The notes: generated from the letters alone by a model not told the origin. Counted from the stretch's first letter, positions 43,504 to 51,540 are shown. The stretch: 64,000 nt of DNA from an uncultured Bacteroidota bacterium (GCA_903887415.1 CAISPO010000037.1:215260-279259); one strand, 5' to 3'. Program-made: numbers and translations.

Positions 43504-44259
43504 TTATAACAGATAGAAGCAAGTGAACACGAATACCCAAACCAAATCTACAAAGTGCCAGTAAAGGCCTACTTTCTCTACCATTTCATAATGGCCGCGG
43601 CGCTCATAAACTCCGTTAACGGTATTTACCAGTATCAGTATATTGAAGATAACGCCCGACGTAACGTGGCCGCCATGGAAACCGGTTATGGTAAAGAAGT
43701 AATTGAAGAAGCCGTGTGCGCTCTGCATGGCCACCAGCGGATGAGCATCTACATAGGGCAATGATTTTTCGCTGAAGAAATGCCTGAATTGATCTACAGG
43801 GGTATTTACATCGGTAAACGCGCCCCAAAGGCCGCCGCACTCCGCATGAAGGTGTGTCCATTCCCATGCCTGGCAGCTCAGGAAGCAGATACCGCCTACT
43901 ATTGTCCACTGCAGCCATTTGGCAACATTCTTTTTATCGCCGTAGTGCCCTGCGTGTACCGCAAGCACCATGGTCACAGAGCTCATGATAAGTATGAACG
44001 TCATAAGGCTCACAAACAAAAGCGGCAGGTTATGCTCGCCTGCAAAGGGGAAAGATTTGAATACCTGGTTGGCATCCGGCCATACGGCACTGAAAAAACG
44101 GGTGGTACCGTAAGAGATCAGGAACGCGCCGAATGTAAGGGCATCCGACAAAAGGAAGAACCAGGTCATCATTTTGCCATAGCTAACATTATACGGTGAT
44201 CGCCCGCCTGCCCAGAGGCTTGGTTCTTTTGCTGCAGTTACTACTGTTGTTTGTGACAT
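43504..44259 (-). CDS. Cytochrome c oxidase subunit III, second copy
   Basis: A 251-aa heme-copper oxidase subunit III with about seven membrane helices. FFLLSDALTFGAFLISYG near residue 35, AWEWTHLHAE near 130, and a C-terminal block with FHGGHVTSGV and YWHFVDLVWVFVFTCFYLL are the family signatures. The conserved Glu/His of the proton-pathway side are present. Downstream of another subunit III-like gene and upstream of subunit IV. The catalytic subunits I and II are not in this window. Confidence 0.88.
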   Translation of the reverse strand: MSQTTVVTAAKEPSLWAGGRSPYNVSYGKMMTWFFLLSDALTFGAFLISYGTTRFFSAVWPDANQVFKSFPFAGEHNLPLLFVSLMTFILIMSSVTMVLAVHAGHYGDKKNVAKWLQWTIVGGICFLSCQAWEWTHLHAECGGLWGAFTDVNTPVDQFRHFFSEKSLPYVDAHPLVAMQSAHGFFNYFFTITGFHGGHVTSGVIFNILILVNTVNGVYERRGHYEMVEKVGLYWHFVDLVWVFVFTCFYLL

Positions 44260-44308
44260 AGACTGATTTAGTGTTGTTGCGAATCCGCGTGCGAATTTCT
44301 AAATAATT

Positions 44309-44923
44309 TTATAGATTTACCAGAAAGAATACAAATAAATATATCCACAATGCATCAAGGAAGTGCCAGTAAGTGGCTACAATCTCCAACCCTGTTGCAT
44401 TATAGGTCTTTACTTTAGTTCTAAATGCCCGGAAAAATACAAATAATAAAGCAATTAATCCACCCACAAGATGCGCGAGATGTAAACCGGCAATAACAAA
44501 CAGGAACGATTCGCTTGGGTTGCCGGTCAGGCGCACAGTAGCCGTCTCGTTGAGCACCTGTCCGTTTATGCGCATCTGCTGCGCTTGGTGGTATAGTTGG
44601 TAAAAGCCGTAGAACTGGAGTAACCCAAAAATGACACCAAGTATCAGCGTTAGTGAAATAAGCATCCTGTAACGGGGCATTTGTCTTGCTTTAAATGCCC
44701 TTACGCCCATTATCATGGTAATACTGCTGATAAAGATAGCTGCCGTAGAATACGTAAAAGCCTGCGGAAGGTGGTAAAGACGCCAGTTGCCCTGCGCCTC
44801 GCGCACCATAAACCCGCTGGTAAGCCCTGCAAACGCCATGCTGATACTGGCCATTGCCAGCCACATCATAAACTTCTGCGGATGTATCCTTTTCCTTTCT
44901 CCCTGCTGCACTGCTGTGTTCAT
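44309..44923 (-). CDS. Cytochrome c oxidase subunit III, first copy
   Basis: A 204-aa subunit III-family membrane protein, shorter than the neighbour because the insertion between the middle helices is missing. MMWLAMASISMAFAGLTSGF near residue 20, AGLHLAHLVGGLIALLFVFF near 145 and YWHFLDALWIYLFVFFLV at the end are family signatures. Two different subunit III-type genes side by side are usual for Bacteroidota caa3-type clusters. It follows ctaB by 90 bp containing a GGAATT-type repeat. Confidence 0.85.
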   Translation of the reverse strand: MNTAVQQGERKRIHPQKFMMWLAMASISMAFAGLTSGFMVREAQGNWRLYHLPQAFTYSTAAIFISSITMIMGVRAFKARQMPRYRMLISLTLILGVIFGLLQFYGFYQLYHQAQQMRINGQVLNETATVRLTGNPSESFLFVIAGLHLAHLVGGLIALLFVFFRAFRTKVKTYNATGLEIVATYWHFLDALWIYLFVFFLVNL

Positions 44924-44969
44924 TTTAGACTATTTTTTTCACCCGAACTGTATGATTAACGCTGATTCT

Positions 44970-45016
44970 TCAAAACAATCCCAATTCCAAACAACTAATT
45001 CCCAATTCCAATTTTA
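44970..45016. repeat. CCCAATTCCAA-type dispersed repeat
   Basis: CAATCCCAATTCC and CTAATTCCCAATTCCAATTTT lie between ctaB and subunit III. They are inverse-orientation copies of the GGAATT(T/A)GGAATT family at 9045-9218 and 57380-57540. Confidence 0.5.
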
Positions 45017-45925
45017 CATTTTATCGATCACCAGCGCCAGCAATATGGTTGGCAGGTAAATAAACGATGCAAACATTACCCTCCGTGCCGATTTATGGTC
45101 ATTGCGGATGTAAAATACTACCGATGCTGCAAAATACATCATTCCGCATAATACACATACCCACATACCTATATTTCCGGTGAGGCCTATAAAATGCGGC
45201 ACCATCGCCATAGGTATAAGTACAAGGCTATAGAGCATACACTGTATGCCGGTGAACCGGGTCTCCTTCTCACGGGTGGGCAGCATCCGTATTCCTGCCC
45301 GGTTGTAATCGTCAAATGCCACCCAGGCTATTGCCCAGAAGTGCGGGAACTGCCAGAAAAACTGAAGCGTGAATAATATCCAGCCGCCAATACTAAGGCT
45401 ACCTGTAGCGGCTACCCAGCCTATAAGTGGGGGCAAAGCGCCTGGAATAGCGCCAATAAGCACTGCCACGGGATGCACTTTTTTCATCGGCGTATAAGCA
45501 AATGCATACAGTAACAAAGAGAAAAAACTGAGGCCACCAGCCAATGGATTGAAATAATAAGCCAGCAGCAACGCCCCGCCTATACCTGTGAATGCGGCAA
45601 ATATCCAGGCCTCGGTACGGCCCATGCGGCCATCCGGTAGTGGGCGGGTGCGGGTGCGCTTCATCAGCGAGTCGCTCTCATGTTCCAGTATCTGGTTAAT
45701 GGTGTTGGCACCGCCGGTCACGAGCATACCGCCAAGAAAAAGGGTGATGATTTGCCGCCAGATATGCATGTCGGCCCAGGCAAATTGAACATTGGGCGCC
45801 ATCAGGTAGCCAATAACACTACTGAACACCACCATGCCACTGAGATTGGGCTTTAATAACTGGTTGTAGTCCTTAGCGCGCGCTGCTACTTGCCATCTGG
45901 CTTTGATCGGCTCTTCCCGCAACAT
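45014..45925 (-). CDS. ctaB: Protoheme IX farnesyltransferase (heme O synthase)
   Basis: A 303-aa UbiA-type prenyltransferase with eight to nine helices, attaching farnesyl to heme B for oxidase assembly. NTINQILEHESDSLMKRTRT-RPLP near residue 75 is the first Asp-rich motif (N-x-x-x-E/D-x-x-x-D form) and IAWVAFDDYNRAGIRMLP near 205 carries the second. It is the first gene of the oxidase cluster on the minus strand, and is needed for heme O/A of the products encoded downstream. Confidence 0.92.
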   Translation of the reverse strand: MLREEPIKARWQVAARAKDYNQLLKPNLSGMVVFSSVIGYLMAPNVQFAWADMHIWRQIITLFLGGMLVTGGANTINQILEHESDSLMKRTRTRPLPDGRMGRTEAWIFAAFTGIGGALLLAYYFNPLAGGLSFFSLLLYAFAYTPMKKVHPVAVLIGAIPGALPPLIGWVAATGSLSIGGWILFTLQFFWQFPHFWAIAWVAFDDYNRAGIRMLPTREKETRFTGIQCMLYSLVLIPMAMVPHFIGLTGNIGMWVCVLCGMMYFAASVVFYIRNDHKSARRVMFASFIYLPTILLALVIDKM

Positions 45926-46056
45926 TAATAGAAAAATAATAGATAAATGAGGCTGCGAAAGTACGATTATTTATGATTTTTTGGGAGGAAATATTGATGT
46001 TAAACCGACAATACGGGGATTGGTCGCAGCGAGAATCCACTTTCGCTTTTTTTCGA

Positions 46057-46064
46057 TATTTTTG
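46057..46064 (+). promoter_or_regulatory. -7 element for the toxin-antitoxin pair
   Basis: TATTTTTG fits TAnnTTTG, 17 bp before the antitoxin ATG at 46082. No obvious -33 box. Confidence 0.4.
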
Positions 46065-46081
46065 TAATAAATAGATCTCGA

Positions 46082-46339
46082 ATGGACGCATTAATAAAAA
46101 TTACTTCTTCCGAATTTAACGAAGATGTATTTAAAAAGATAAAAGCGCTGATTAAGAGTCTGGGGAATGCAGAGATTACTATTGCTGTGAGCAATAAACG
46201 CAACGATATATCCCGCCAGGAATCTAAGGATGAATATTGGAACAGGCTCAATAAGTCTGTGCTGGATATTGAACAAGGTAAAGGTACGGTCTTTACTATG
46301 GCTGAATTAGATGAATACATACATAAAATGCCCGTTTAA
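46082..46339 (+). CDS. Antitoxin of YoeB-type module
   Basis: An 85-aa antitoxin, MDALIKITSSEFNEDVFKKI at the start and MAELDEYIHKMPV at the end. The N-terminal part would form the dimer and DNA-binding region, and the acidic C-terminus should bind the toxin. Its stop overlaps the toxin start (TAATG), the usual arrangement for tight co-translation. It probably represses its own promoter, whose -7 box lies just upstream. I cannot place it clearly in Phd/YefM by sequence alone. Confidence 0.78.
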   Translation: MDALIKITSSEFNEDVFKKIKALIKSLGNAEITIAVSNKRNDISRQESKDEYWNRLNKSVLDIEQGKGTVFTMAELDEYIHKMPV

Positions 46340-46602
46340 TGCGAAAGATTATATTCTCGCCTTCCGCATTAAATGATTTGACATTATTTAAGTCGGGCAA
46401 TCAGAAACTTGTGTTTAAAGATTTCGAGATCATTACTAATATACAATCTGATCCATTTAAGGGCATCGGCAAACCCGAACCTCTGAAAGGGAATTATAAA
46501 GGACTTTGGTCAAGGAGGATAGATGACGAACACAGATTAGTATATAAAGTGAATGACGGTTTTATCGAGATTCACTCTTGTTACGGGCATTATGATCAGT
46601 AA
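46339..46602 (+). CDS. YoeB/Txe-family toxin
   Basis: An 87-aa RelE-fold mRNA interferase of the Txe/YoeB type. IIFSPSALNDLTLFK at the start, GIGKPEPLKGNYKGLWSRRI in the middle, DDEHRLVYKV with conserved Glu, His and Arg, and a C-terminal SCYGHYDQ, where YoeB enzymes have catalytic His-Tyr. It would cleave mRNA at the ribosome when free of antitoxin. It is intact, unlike the three decayed modules elsewhere in this window. Confidence 0.88.
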   Translation: MRKIIFSPSALNDLTLFKSGNQKLVFKDFEIITNIQSDPFKGIGKPEPLKGNYKGLWSRRIDDEHRLVYKVNDGFIEIHSCYGHYDQ

Positions 46603-46620
46603 TTTTGAGCTGTATATTTC

Positions 46621-47037
46621 CTACGGATTATACTGGTAAGTAGGTATTGTATCACTTACTACCTGCGCAGAGCCAGACACAACAAATGATTTACCGCCCT
46701 TCACATTTGGCGGAGAATAAGCACCGTGATAGCCCACAGCAAGTACATAATAATTGCCAACGGTAAGGTCATTAAACGTGGCTACCGGAACCCCATTGCT
46801 TAGTGCTACTGTACTGGAATCATCATAGACATTATCTCCGGGCGCATCCAGTGTAGCGTATTTTATATACATCTTGCAGGTATCCAGCAGGCCGCCGTGG
46901 TGCTCACCGGTCACATTGATGGTATAGGTGCCACCCTTGCCGCCGCCAGTGATTGTATTGCCCGGCTTGGGCTTACAGCTTTCGCCCGTAATGATCCCAA
47001 TGAGGAAAATTGCAGAAGTGGTAATCAGCATTTTCAT
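46621..47037 (-). CDS. Hypothetical exported lipoprotein
   Basis: A 138-aa protein with a signal peptide and lipobox-like ITGESC (start at 47037, MKMLITTSAIFLIGII; the frame to 47055 would overlap the upstream stop). The mature part starts GGGKGGTYTINVTGEHHGG, with a double His, and has Ig-like strand character (YYVLAVGYHGAYSPP). Function unknown. It is the second gene of a pair with the barrel gene at 47048 and belongs to the metal-related neighbourhood by position only. Confidence 0.55.
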   Translation of the reverse strand: MKMLITTSAIFLIGIITGESCKPKPGNTITGGGKGGTYTINVTGEHHGGLLDTCKMYIKYATLDAPGDNVYDDSSTVALSNGVPVATFNDLTVGNYYVLAVGYHGAYSPPNVKGGKSFVVSGSAQVVSDTIPTYQYNP

Positions 47038-47047
47038 AGTATCAAAA

Positions 47048-48040
47048 TTAATCACTTTTGGTGGAAGTACGTTTCTTAAAGAAGAAATAACGCTGCAATC
47101 CTATGTAGTAAAGCGGGTATTGATGAATGAACGATGAGTTAATGAGCGGAAAACCAACAGAGACATCAATACGCAACGATGATTTAATGATCCATTGCAA
47201 ACCGGGGTTTATATCCACATAATTATCTGCTCTAAGAAATGGTGTGTTCGGGATATGGTCAGTTATTACTCCATCTTGCTGGGTTACCTGCGCTGCGCCA
47301 TAGCTTCTGCCCAAAAACTCCACGTAAACATTCATATTCGTTTGTTCATAGCTTTTATAATGGCGCGGAAAAAGCAAATAACCAAGCGCAAGGTCATAAT
47401 TAAATGCGTTGCCGTACTTGATGGTAGTAGGGAATACGCCGCCATATTTATCAAAAGCATTACCCTGGTATTCGGTCGGTATCACTGCGCCCAATGTAAC
47501 CGTACCTGCAAAGTGCGACTTCAGATAAGTAGTGATGATACCCGCTCCAAAACCGGTATTGTGGGTAAGCAATTCAGGCTCGCCAAGGTGCGACGCTATG
47601 CGTACATAAGACCCTTCTCCGTATGCAGCCATCCTGAAGTGGGTATTCTGCCCATCAGAAGAAAGAAAACGATACTGAGCGTAAAGGTCTGTGCCGGCAA
47701 AAATATAAGGATTCGGCGTTGCCTGCGGCAGGTTGGCCGACGGTGGTGCGCCGCCACCTGAATGGTCGTGCAGGATAAAGTCAACGGGCAGGTATAAAGA
47801 ATGGTAGTCGGAAGCTACACCCGTCAGGGTAATAGTCAGGTTCGGTGTAATACCATACATTACTTTGAGTTCTGTTATCTTGCGGACAAGCCCGGATTCA
47901 CTATAGCTTTCATTGAACAACCTGATGCCCATAGCACCCTTGGGTATTGTACTGGCGGGTAAAGTAAGGTTATATAACTCCTGCGCTTTAATAGAAAGTG
48001 AAAGAAAGACAAAAAATAGCAGGGAGCAGGTCTTTTTCAT
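47048..48040 (-). CDS. Outer-membrane beta-barrel protein
   Basis: A 330-aa exported protein (signal MKKTCSLLFFVFLSLSIKA-Q). TLPASTIPKGAMGIRLFNES at the start and LKVMYGITPNLTITLTGVASDYHS (in pieces) recall Bacteroidota barrels of the transporter/DUF type that sit beside copper genes. It contains DFILHDHSGGGAPPS, a His/Asp cluster near residue 90. The barrel ends YYIGLQRYFFF before a basic tail. Similar opening motifs (GVTDRLTVMAMGG in the Met-rich protein at 48570) suggest the two are distant relatives. Divergent from the Cys-rich gene at 48122. Confidence 0.6.
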   Translation of the reverse strand: MKKTCSLLFFVFLSLSIKAQELYNLTLPASTIPKGAMGIRLFNESYSESGLVRKITELKVMYGITPNLTITLTGVASDYHSLYLPVDFILHDHSGGGAPPSANLPQATPNPYIFAGTDLYAQYRFLSSDGQNTHFRMAAYGEGSYVRIASHLGEPELLTHNTGFGAGIITTYLKSHFAGTVTLGAVIPTEYQGNAFDKYGGVFPTTIKYGNAFNYDLALGYLLFPRHYKSYEQTNMNVYVEFLGRSYGAAQVTQQDGVITDHIPNTPFLRADNYVDINPGLQWIIKSSLRIDVSVGFPLINSSFIHQYPLYYIGLQRYFFFKKRTSTKSD

Positions 48041-48121
48041 ACGGTAATGGTGAGTAAATTTAGGAAATAATAGTAGTTGTCTGTAACTTTATGCTGCAAA
48101 ACTGACAAGAATCAGTAAATA

Positions 48122-48493
48122 TTGAAAAGACTGGTTGCCATATTCGCCCTTGTGGGTATATTGTTACAAACCTTTAATCAGGTTGTGATACTTGGTCAGT
48201 ACTATGCCAATAAAGACTACATTGCCAAAAACCTTTGCGAGAACAGGAATAAACCATCTATGCACTGCGATGGTAAATGCTGCCTGAAAAAGAAGCTGGC
48301 TAAAGAAGGGAAAGAGCAGGCACCCAATCCCCGCAACCAGAAAAGCGAACAAGTCGTAAACCTGTTTTGCGCGGATACTAAATTTGAAGTAAATCATTTT
48401 GCAGCTACTGACGTTCCCAACAAGTATTTTAGCTACAATGATCTGAAGACTTCTTCTTTTCATCATTCCGTTTTCCATCCGCCATCTGCTTAG
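48122..48493 (+). CDS. Cys-rich small membrane protein, TTG start
   Basis: A 123-aa protein. It begins at TTG 48122 (MKRLVAIFALVGILLQTFNQ), since an in-frame stop at 48116 excludes any earlier start. An N-terminal signal or anchor helix is followed by NLCENRNKPSMHCDGKCCLK at about residues 38-57: a CX9CxxxCC cluster with His and Met. Charged Lys/Glu sequence and a His-rich tail (HHSVFHPPSA) follow. Such small proteins occur next to metal-handling genes in Bacteroidota and could bind copper. The function is inferred, not known. Confidence 0.6.
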   Translation: MKRLVAIFALVGILLQTFNQVVILGQYYANKDYIAKNLCENRNKPSMHCDGKCCLKKKLAKEGKEQAPNPRNQKSEQVVNLFCADTKFEVNHFAATDVPNKYFSYNDLKTSSFHHSVFHPPSA

Positions 48494-48569
48494 TGTTTTT
48501 TAGTTGATAGGTATTTCGCCCTTAGTGGTGCGGAATGCTGTTACTTATTTAAACTTAAAAACAATTAGC

Positions 48570-49697
48570 ATGAAATTTCTAAAAATATTCCTGCTGTTTA
48601 TTTGTGGCATAATGGCTTTCCGCAGCTACGCCCAACAAGAAAATACAGATCAGGGAATAAAAATTGATAATACTAATAACGACAACTCGTGTAGTAGTTT
48701 CTGTGGCTGCGCGGGCAACGCTCAGGCGCCACTGGGCGTTATGACGGACCACATTCACACAAAGGGTACATGGATGCTGTCTTATACCTACATGAATTCC
48801 ATGATGAGCGGCAACAATGTAGGCGCTGATAAAGTAAGCGACAACACTGTTTATAAGAACTATATGATGGCGCCGGAGACCATGAGTATGCAAATGCACA
48901 TGCTGATGGCTATGTATGGCGTCACCGACCGGCTAACCGTGATGGCCATGGGCGGATACATGGTGAATAACATGAGCATGAATATGGACTCAAAAGGAGG
49001 ATATATGTTTATGAACGGCTCATGGATGTATATGCCCGCCGGAACAAACATGGGTATGCAAACCACGTCTTCCGGGATTACAGACACAAAAGTCTCCGCG
49101 CTCTATAACTTTTCAGGTATCGCTGCTCAACGCATCATTGGCAGCATCGGAATCAGCCTGCCCACTGGCAGTATAAAAGAGACGGGTACAACGATACTAG
49201 GCGATAACCAGCGCCTGGCCTATGATATGCAGACCGGTACCGGTTCTGTGAGCATTGACCCGGACATTACTTATGCCCGGAAATACGGCCAGTTTTACTG
49301 GGGGGCAAATGCAGGGGCTGATGTAAAGCTCAATTATAATTCATTGGGGTATAAAGATGGGAATGTGTATCACGCTACAGCATGGGCTGGGTACCAGGTT
49401 CTGCCCTTCCTGAGTGCGACACTCAGAGCCGAAGATGTTCATGCAGATGTCATCTCAGGCGTTGATCCGGTTGTTGCAAATGTGATCTACCAGGAAAATG
49501 ACCCCACTACAAAAACGGGCAATTATGGTGGTACCTGGATGAATGTATATGCAGGCCTCAACTTTTACCTGATGAAGCCGGTGCTGGAGCATTTCCGCAT
49601 AATGGCCGAGTATGGTATGCCTGTATATCAGAACCTGAATGGCACACAGACGGCCTTAAAATCAACCCTGCTCGCCGGGCTGCAATATTCTTTCTAA
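48570..49697 (+). CDS. Met-rich outer-membrane protein
   Basis: A 375-aa exported barrel (signal MKFLKIFLLFICGIMAFRSYA-Q; start at 48570, since the frame from 48504 adds 22 unrelated residues). The mature N-terminus has CSSFCGC (Cys41, 45, 47) and TDHIHTKGTWM, and between residues 58 and 163 there are 25 Met, many as MxM or MxxM. The rest is barrel strands, ending LLAGLQYSF. Met-rich segments of this kind bind Cu(I) in copper-resistance proteins. It follows the Cys-rich gene and precedes the MbnP-like gene. Confidence 0.7.
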   Translation: MKFLKIFLLFICGIMAFRSYAQQENTDQGIKIDNTNNDNSCSSFCGCAGNAQAPLGVMTDHIHTKGTWMLSYTYMNSMMSGNNVGADKVSDNTVYKNYMMAPETMSMQMHMLMAMYGVTDRLTVMAMGGYMVNNMSMNMDSKGGYMFMNGSWMYMPAGTNMGMQTTSSGITDTKVSALYNFSGIAAQRIIGSIGISLPTGSIKETGTTILGDNQRLAYDMQTGTGSVSIDPDITYARKYGQFYWGANAGADVKLNYNSLGYKDGNVYHATAWAGYQVLPFLSATLRAEDVHADVISGVDPVVANVIYQENDPTTKTGNYGGTWMNVYAGLNFYLMKPVLEHFRIMAEYGMPVYQNLNGTQTALKSTLLAGLQYSF

Positions 49698-49699
49698 AC

Positions 49700-49730
49700 G
49701 ATGTGCCGCACTTCATAAGTGCGGCACATC
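49700..49730 (+). terminator. Hairpin after the Met-rich gene
   Basis: Perfect 14-bp arms GATGTGCCGCACTT/AAGTGCGGCACATC with a CAT loop, 3 bp past the stop. A related, imperfect hairpin follows at 49742-49768 (ATGCCGCACCT/AGGTGTGAGGCAT). Likely a terminator or transcript-processing element between two metal-related genes. Confidence 0.7.
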
Positions 49731-49803
49731 TTGCTGGCTGTATGCCGCACCTCAAAGGTGTGAGGCATCTAACTTACCAAACAAATTTCTCAAACAAACT
49801 TCA

Positions 49804-50643
49804 ATGAAAATTATGAAAAAACATACAATAGCCGTCCTTTCACTGATGGTAATAATAATTTCTCTTATGTCCCTAGGCATGACTTCCTGCAAACCTAAAA
49901 AGAACAACACATCCGATTCTGCTTCTTTTCTTTTTCATTTTCATACCCAGATCATCGACAGCACAATAGGCGGTAATACGGATGGCTACGACAGTAATAC
50001 CACCGGCTCTTTTAACTATAGCCCCTGGTGTTTCGATTCACTCGGCAGGCGGATTAAATTATTGGTGCCGCAGTTTTTCGTCTCTAACATTATACTGGTA
50101 AATGCAAATGGAAATATGTTAAGCCTGAACAATGTAGTGCTTTTGAAAGGCCTGGACAGCGAAGACTATTACCTATGCAAGGTGCCGGTTGGCACTTATG
50201 TTTCTGCGTCGTTCACAGTAGGGCTTAGTAACGCTGATAATGTTACCGCGCCTGCTACAAATTTTATTACCGATGGGGTTCCTTATCCCTTACAATCCAG
50301 CATGTGGAATGGGGCCAGTTATTACGGTATGGTGGTAACTGGTGCATACGATCCGGTATCAACGGATACTGCGGTGAGTCCATCCGGTACCATTCCTTTT
50401 AGCTTTCAAATACCAAACAGCCTGACCACAGCAACTCAGGTGACACTGCCGACCAGGGGCACTGCGGCGTATCCGGTTTACGTTGCAACTGCCGGAAGCA
50501 CAAATTATATACACGTTCTTTGCGACTATGGAAAGCTGCTATCCGGTATTAATTTACAGACAAGCAACCAGACTTCAGTGAATCCGCTTATTGCTGACTC
50601 TCTTGCTGCCAGGATCCCGAATATGTTCAGGTATGAGGAATAA
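49804..50643 (+). CDS. MbnP-like lipoprotein (putative copper binding)
   Basis: A 279-aa lipoprotein (lipobox around LGMTSC, Cys about residue 29). The mature part begins with FLFHFHTQI and has SPWCFDSLGRRIKLLVPQFF (in pieces), VSNIILVNANG, LCKVPVGTYVSASFTVGLSN and SSMWNGASYYGMVV. This is the layout of the MbnP family, envelope proteins associated with copper and methanobactin operons and widespread in Bacteroidota. MbnP is usually paired with a heme protein, and here the next gene encodes a cytochrome-like lipoprotein. The assignment rests on recall of the family pattern. Confidence 0.7.
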   Translation: MKIMKKHTIAVLSLMVIIISLMSLGMTSCKPKKNNTSDSASFLFHFHTQIIDSTIGGNTDGYDSNTTGSFNYSPWCFDSLGRRIKLLVPQFFVSNIILVNANGNMLSLNNVVLLKGLDSEDYYLCKVPVGTYVSASFTVGLSNADNVTAPATNFITDGVPYPLQSSMWNGASYYGMVVTGAYDPVSTDTAVSPSGTIPFSFQIPNSLTTATQVTLPTRGTAAYPVYVATAGSTNYIHVLCDYGKLLSGINLQTSNQTSVNPLIADSLAARIPNMFRYEE

Positions 50644-51016
50644 GAGAAACATTGCTGTTGCCATCTCGGCCATACTGTTTAGTATGGCCGAGATGGTTTC
50701 ATGTACCCATGCCAGCCAGGTGCCAACAATAAGCTTCAGTAAGGATATCTTTCCTATACTTAAAGCTAGTTGCGTTCTTAATAGCGGCTGCCATTTAGGC
50801 GGCAATGGCGTGAACCAGGATGTGAACCTGGATAGCGCCTTTGCTTACAATACTATAATTGTAAAGAAACTGGTATCAACAACTAATCCGCCGGCCAGCC
50901 TGCTATATACCGAAGTGCGCTCCAATGAAATGCCGCCGCCGCCTATCCCGCCCATGTCTGCAAGCCAGCAGGCGCTGATATTGTATTGGATACAGCAGGG
51001 GGCGCGGAATAACTAG
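50633..51016 (+). CDS. Cytochrome c-like lipoprotein with CX5CH
   Basis: A 127-aa lipoprotein starting at ATG 50633, which overlaps the MbnP-like stop by 11 bp; lipobox-like EMVSC. SFSKDIFPILKASC leads into CVLNSGCH, so the Cys pair is separated by five residues (CX5CH) instead of two. Later come EVRSNEMPPPPIPPMS, with candidate axial Met, and ALILYWIQQGARNN, the usual final helix of such cytochrome domains. It may carry a c-type heme attached in a nonstandard way, or bind another metal. Likely works with the MbnP-like protein. Confidence 0.65.
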   Translation: MRNKRNIAVAISAILFSMAEMVSCTHASQVPTISFSKDIFPILKASCVLNSGCHLGGNGVNQDVNLDSAFAYNTIIVKKLVSTTNPPASLLYTEVRSNEMPPPPIPPMSASQQALILYWIQQGARNN

Positions 51017-51021
51017 ACGGG

Positions 51022-51540
51022 CTACATCATTACATGATAAACCTTTACTGCAGGGCTGCCGCACTTATCATTCATGTGGGCTTCGACTTTTTTGAAGTCA
51101 TTTTTTTGAAGGTATTTTTTGCCAATGAATTTTAGCTTTATCGTGCCTTTAAGCGGCTCCTTGGGTGCATCGGTAAATACATATTGGTCGCCATTGTAGT
51201 TAAAGCAGGAGCCGGAGGTAACAACCGAATTGTCCACATGCAGGTCTGCCTGCAGGTAACGAACAGAGAACCCTGCATTAACTACCGCCTGGGCAATCTT
51301 ATCAATATCCGCCTTCTTATTTTTCTTAAGGACTATTTTACCCTCGGTATGCTCCAGGTTCATTTGCACATCGGCAACAAAATCCAGCTTCCGTATGCTC
51401 ATTTCTACGGTGTGCGAACATTGCGAACAGGTAAGGCCGTTTACACCTATATAGACGTTTTCAAACTGAGCGCTGGCGCTGCCGGCAGAGCCAATAAGAA
51501 ACAGCAGGGCAGATATAGCTTTGAATAATGTTGGTTTCAT
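51022..51540 (-). CDS. Exported HMA-domain protein
   Basis: A 172-aa protein with a signal peptide (MKPTLFKAISALLFLIGSAGSASA-Q). A heavy-metal-associated domain (about residues 28-95) carries GLTCSQCSHTVEMSI with the CxxC metal site and the ferredoxin-like strands (IVLKKNKKADIDKIAQAVVN-AGFSV). A second, unrecognised domain of about 75 residues follows (SCFNYNGDQYVFTD). An exported HMA protein would hold Cu(I) or Zn in the periplasm. It is convergent, with a 5-bp gap, to the cytochrome-like gene, closing the metal-related block. Confidence 0.78.
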   Translation of the reverse strand: MKPTLFKAISALLFLIGSAGSASAQFENVYIGVNGLTCSQCSHTVEMSIRKLDFVADVQMNLEHTEGKIVLKKNKKADIDKIAQAVVNAGFSVRYLQADLHVDNSVVTSGSCFNYNGDQYVFTDAPKEPLKGTIKLKFIGKKYLQKNDFKKVEAHMNDKCGSPAVKVYHVMM

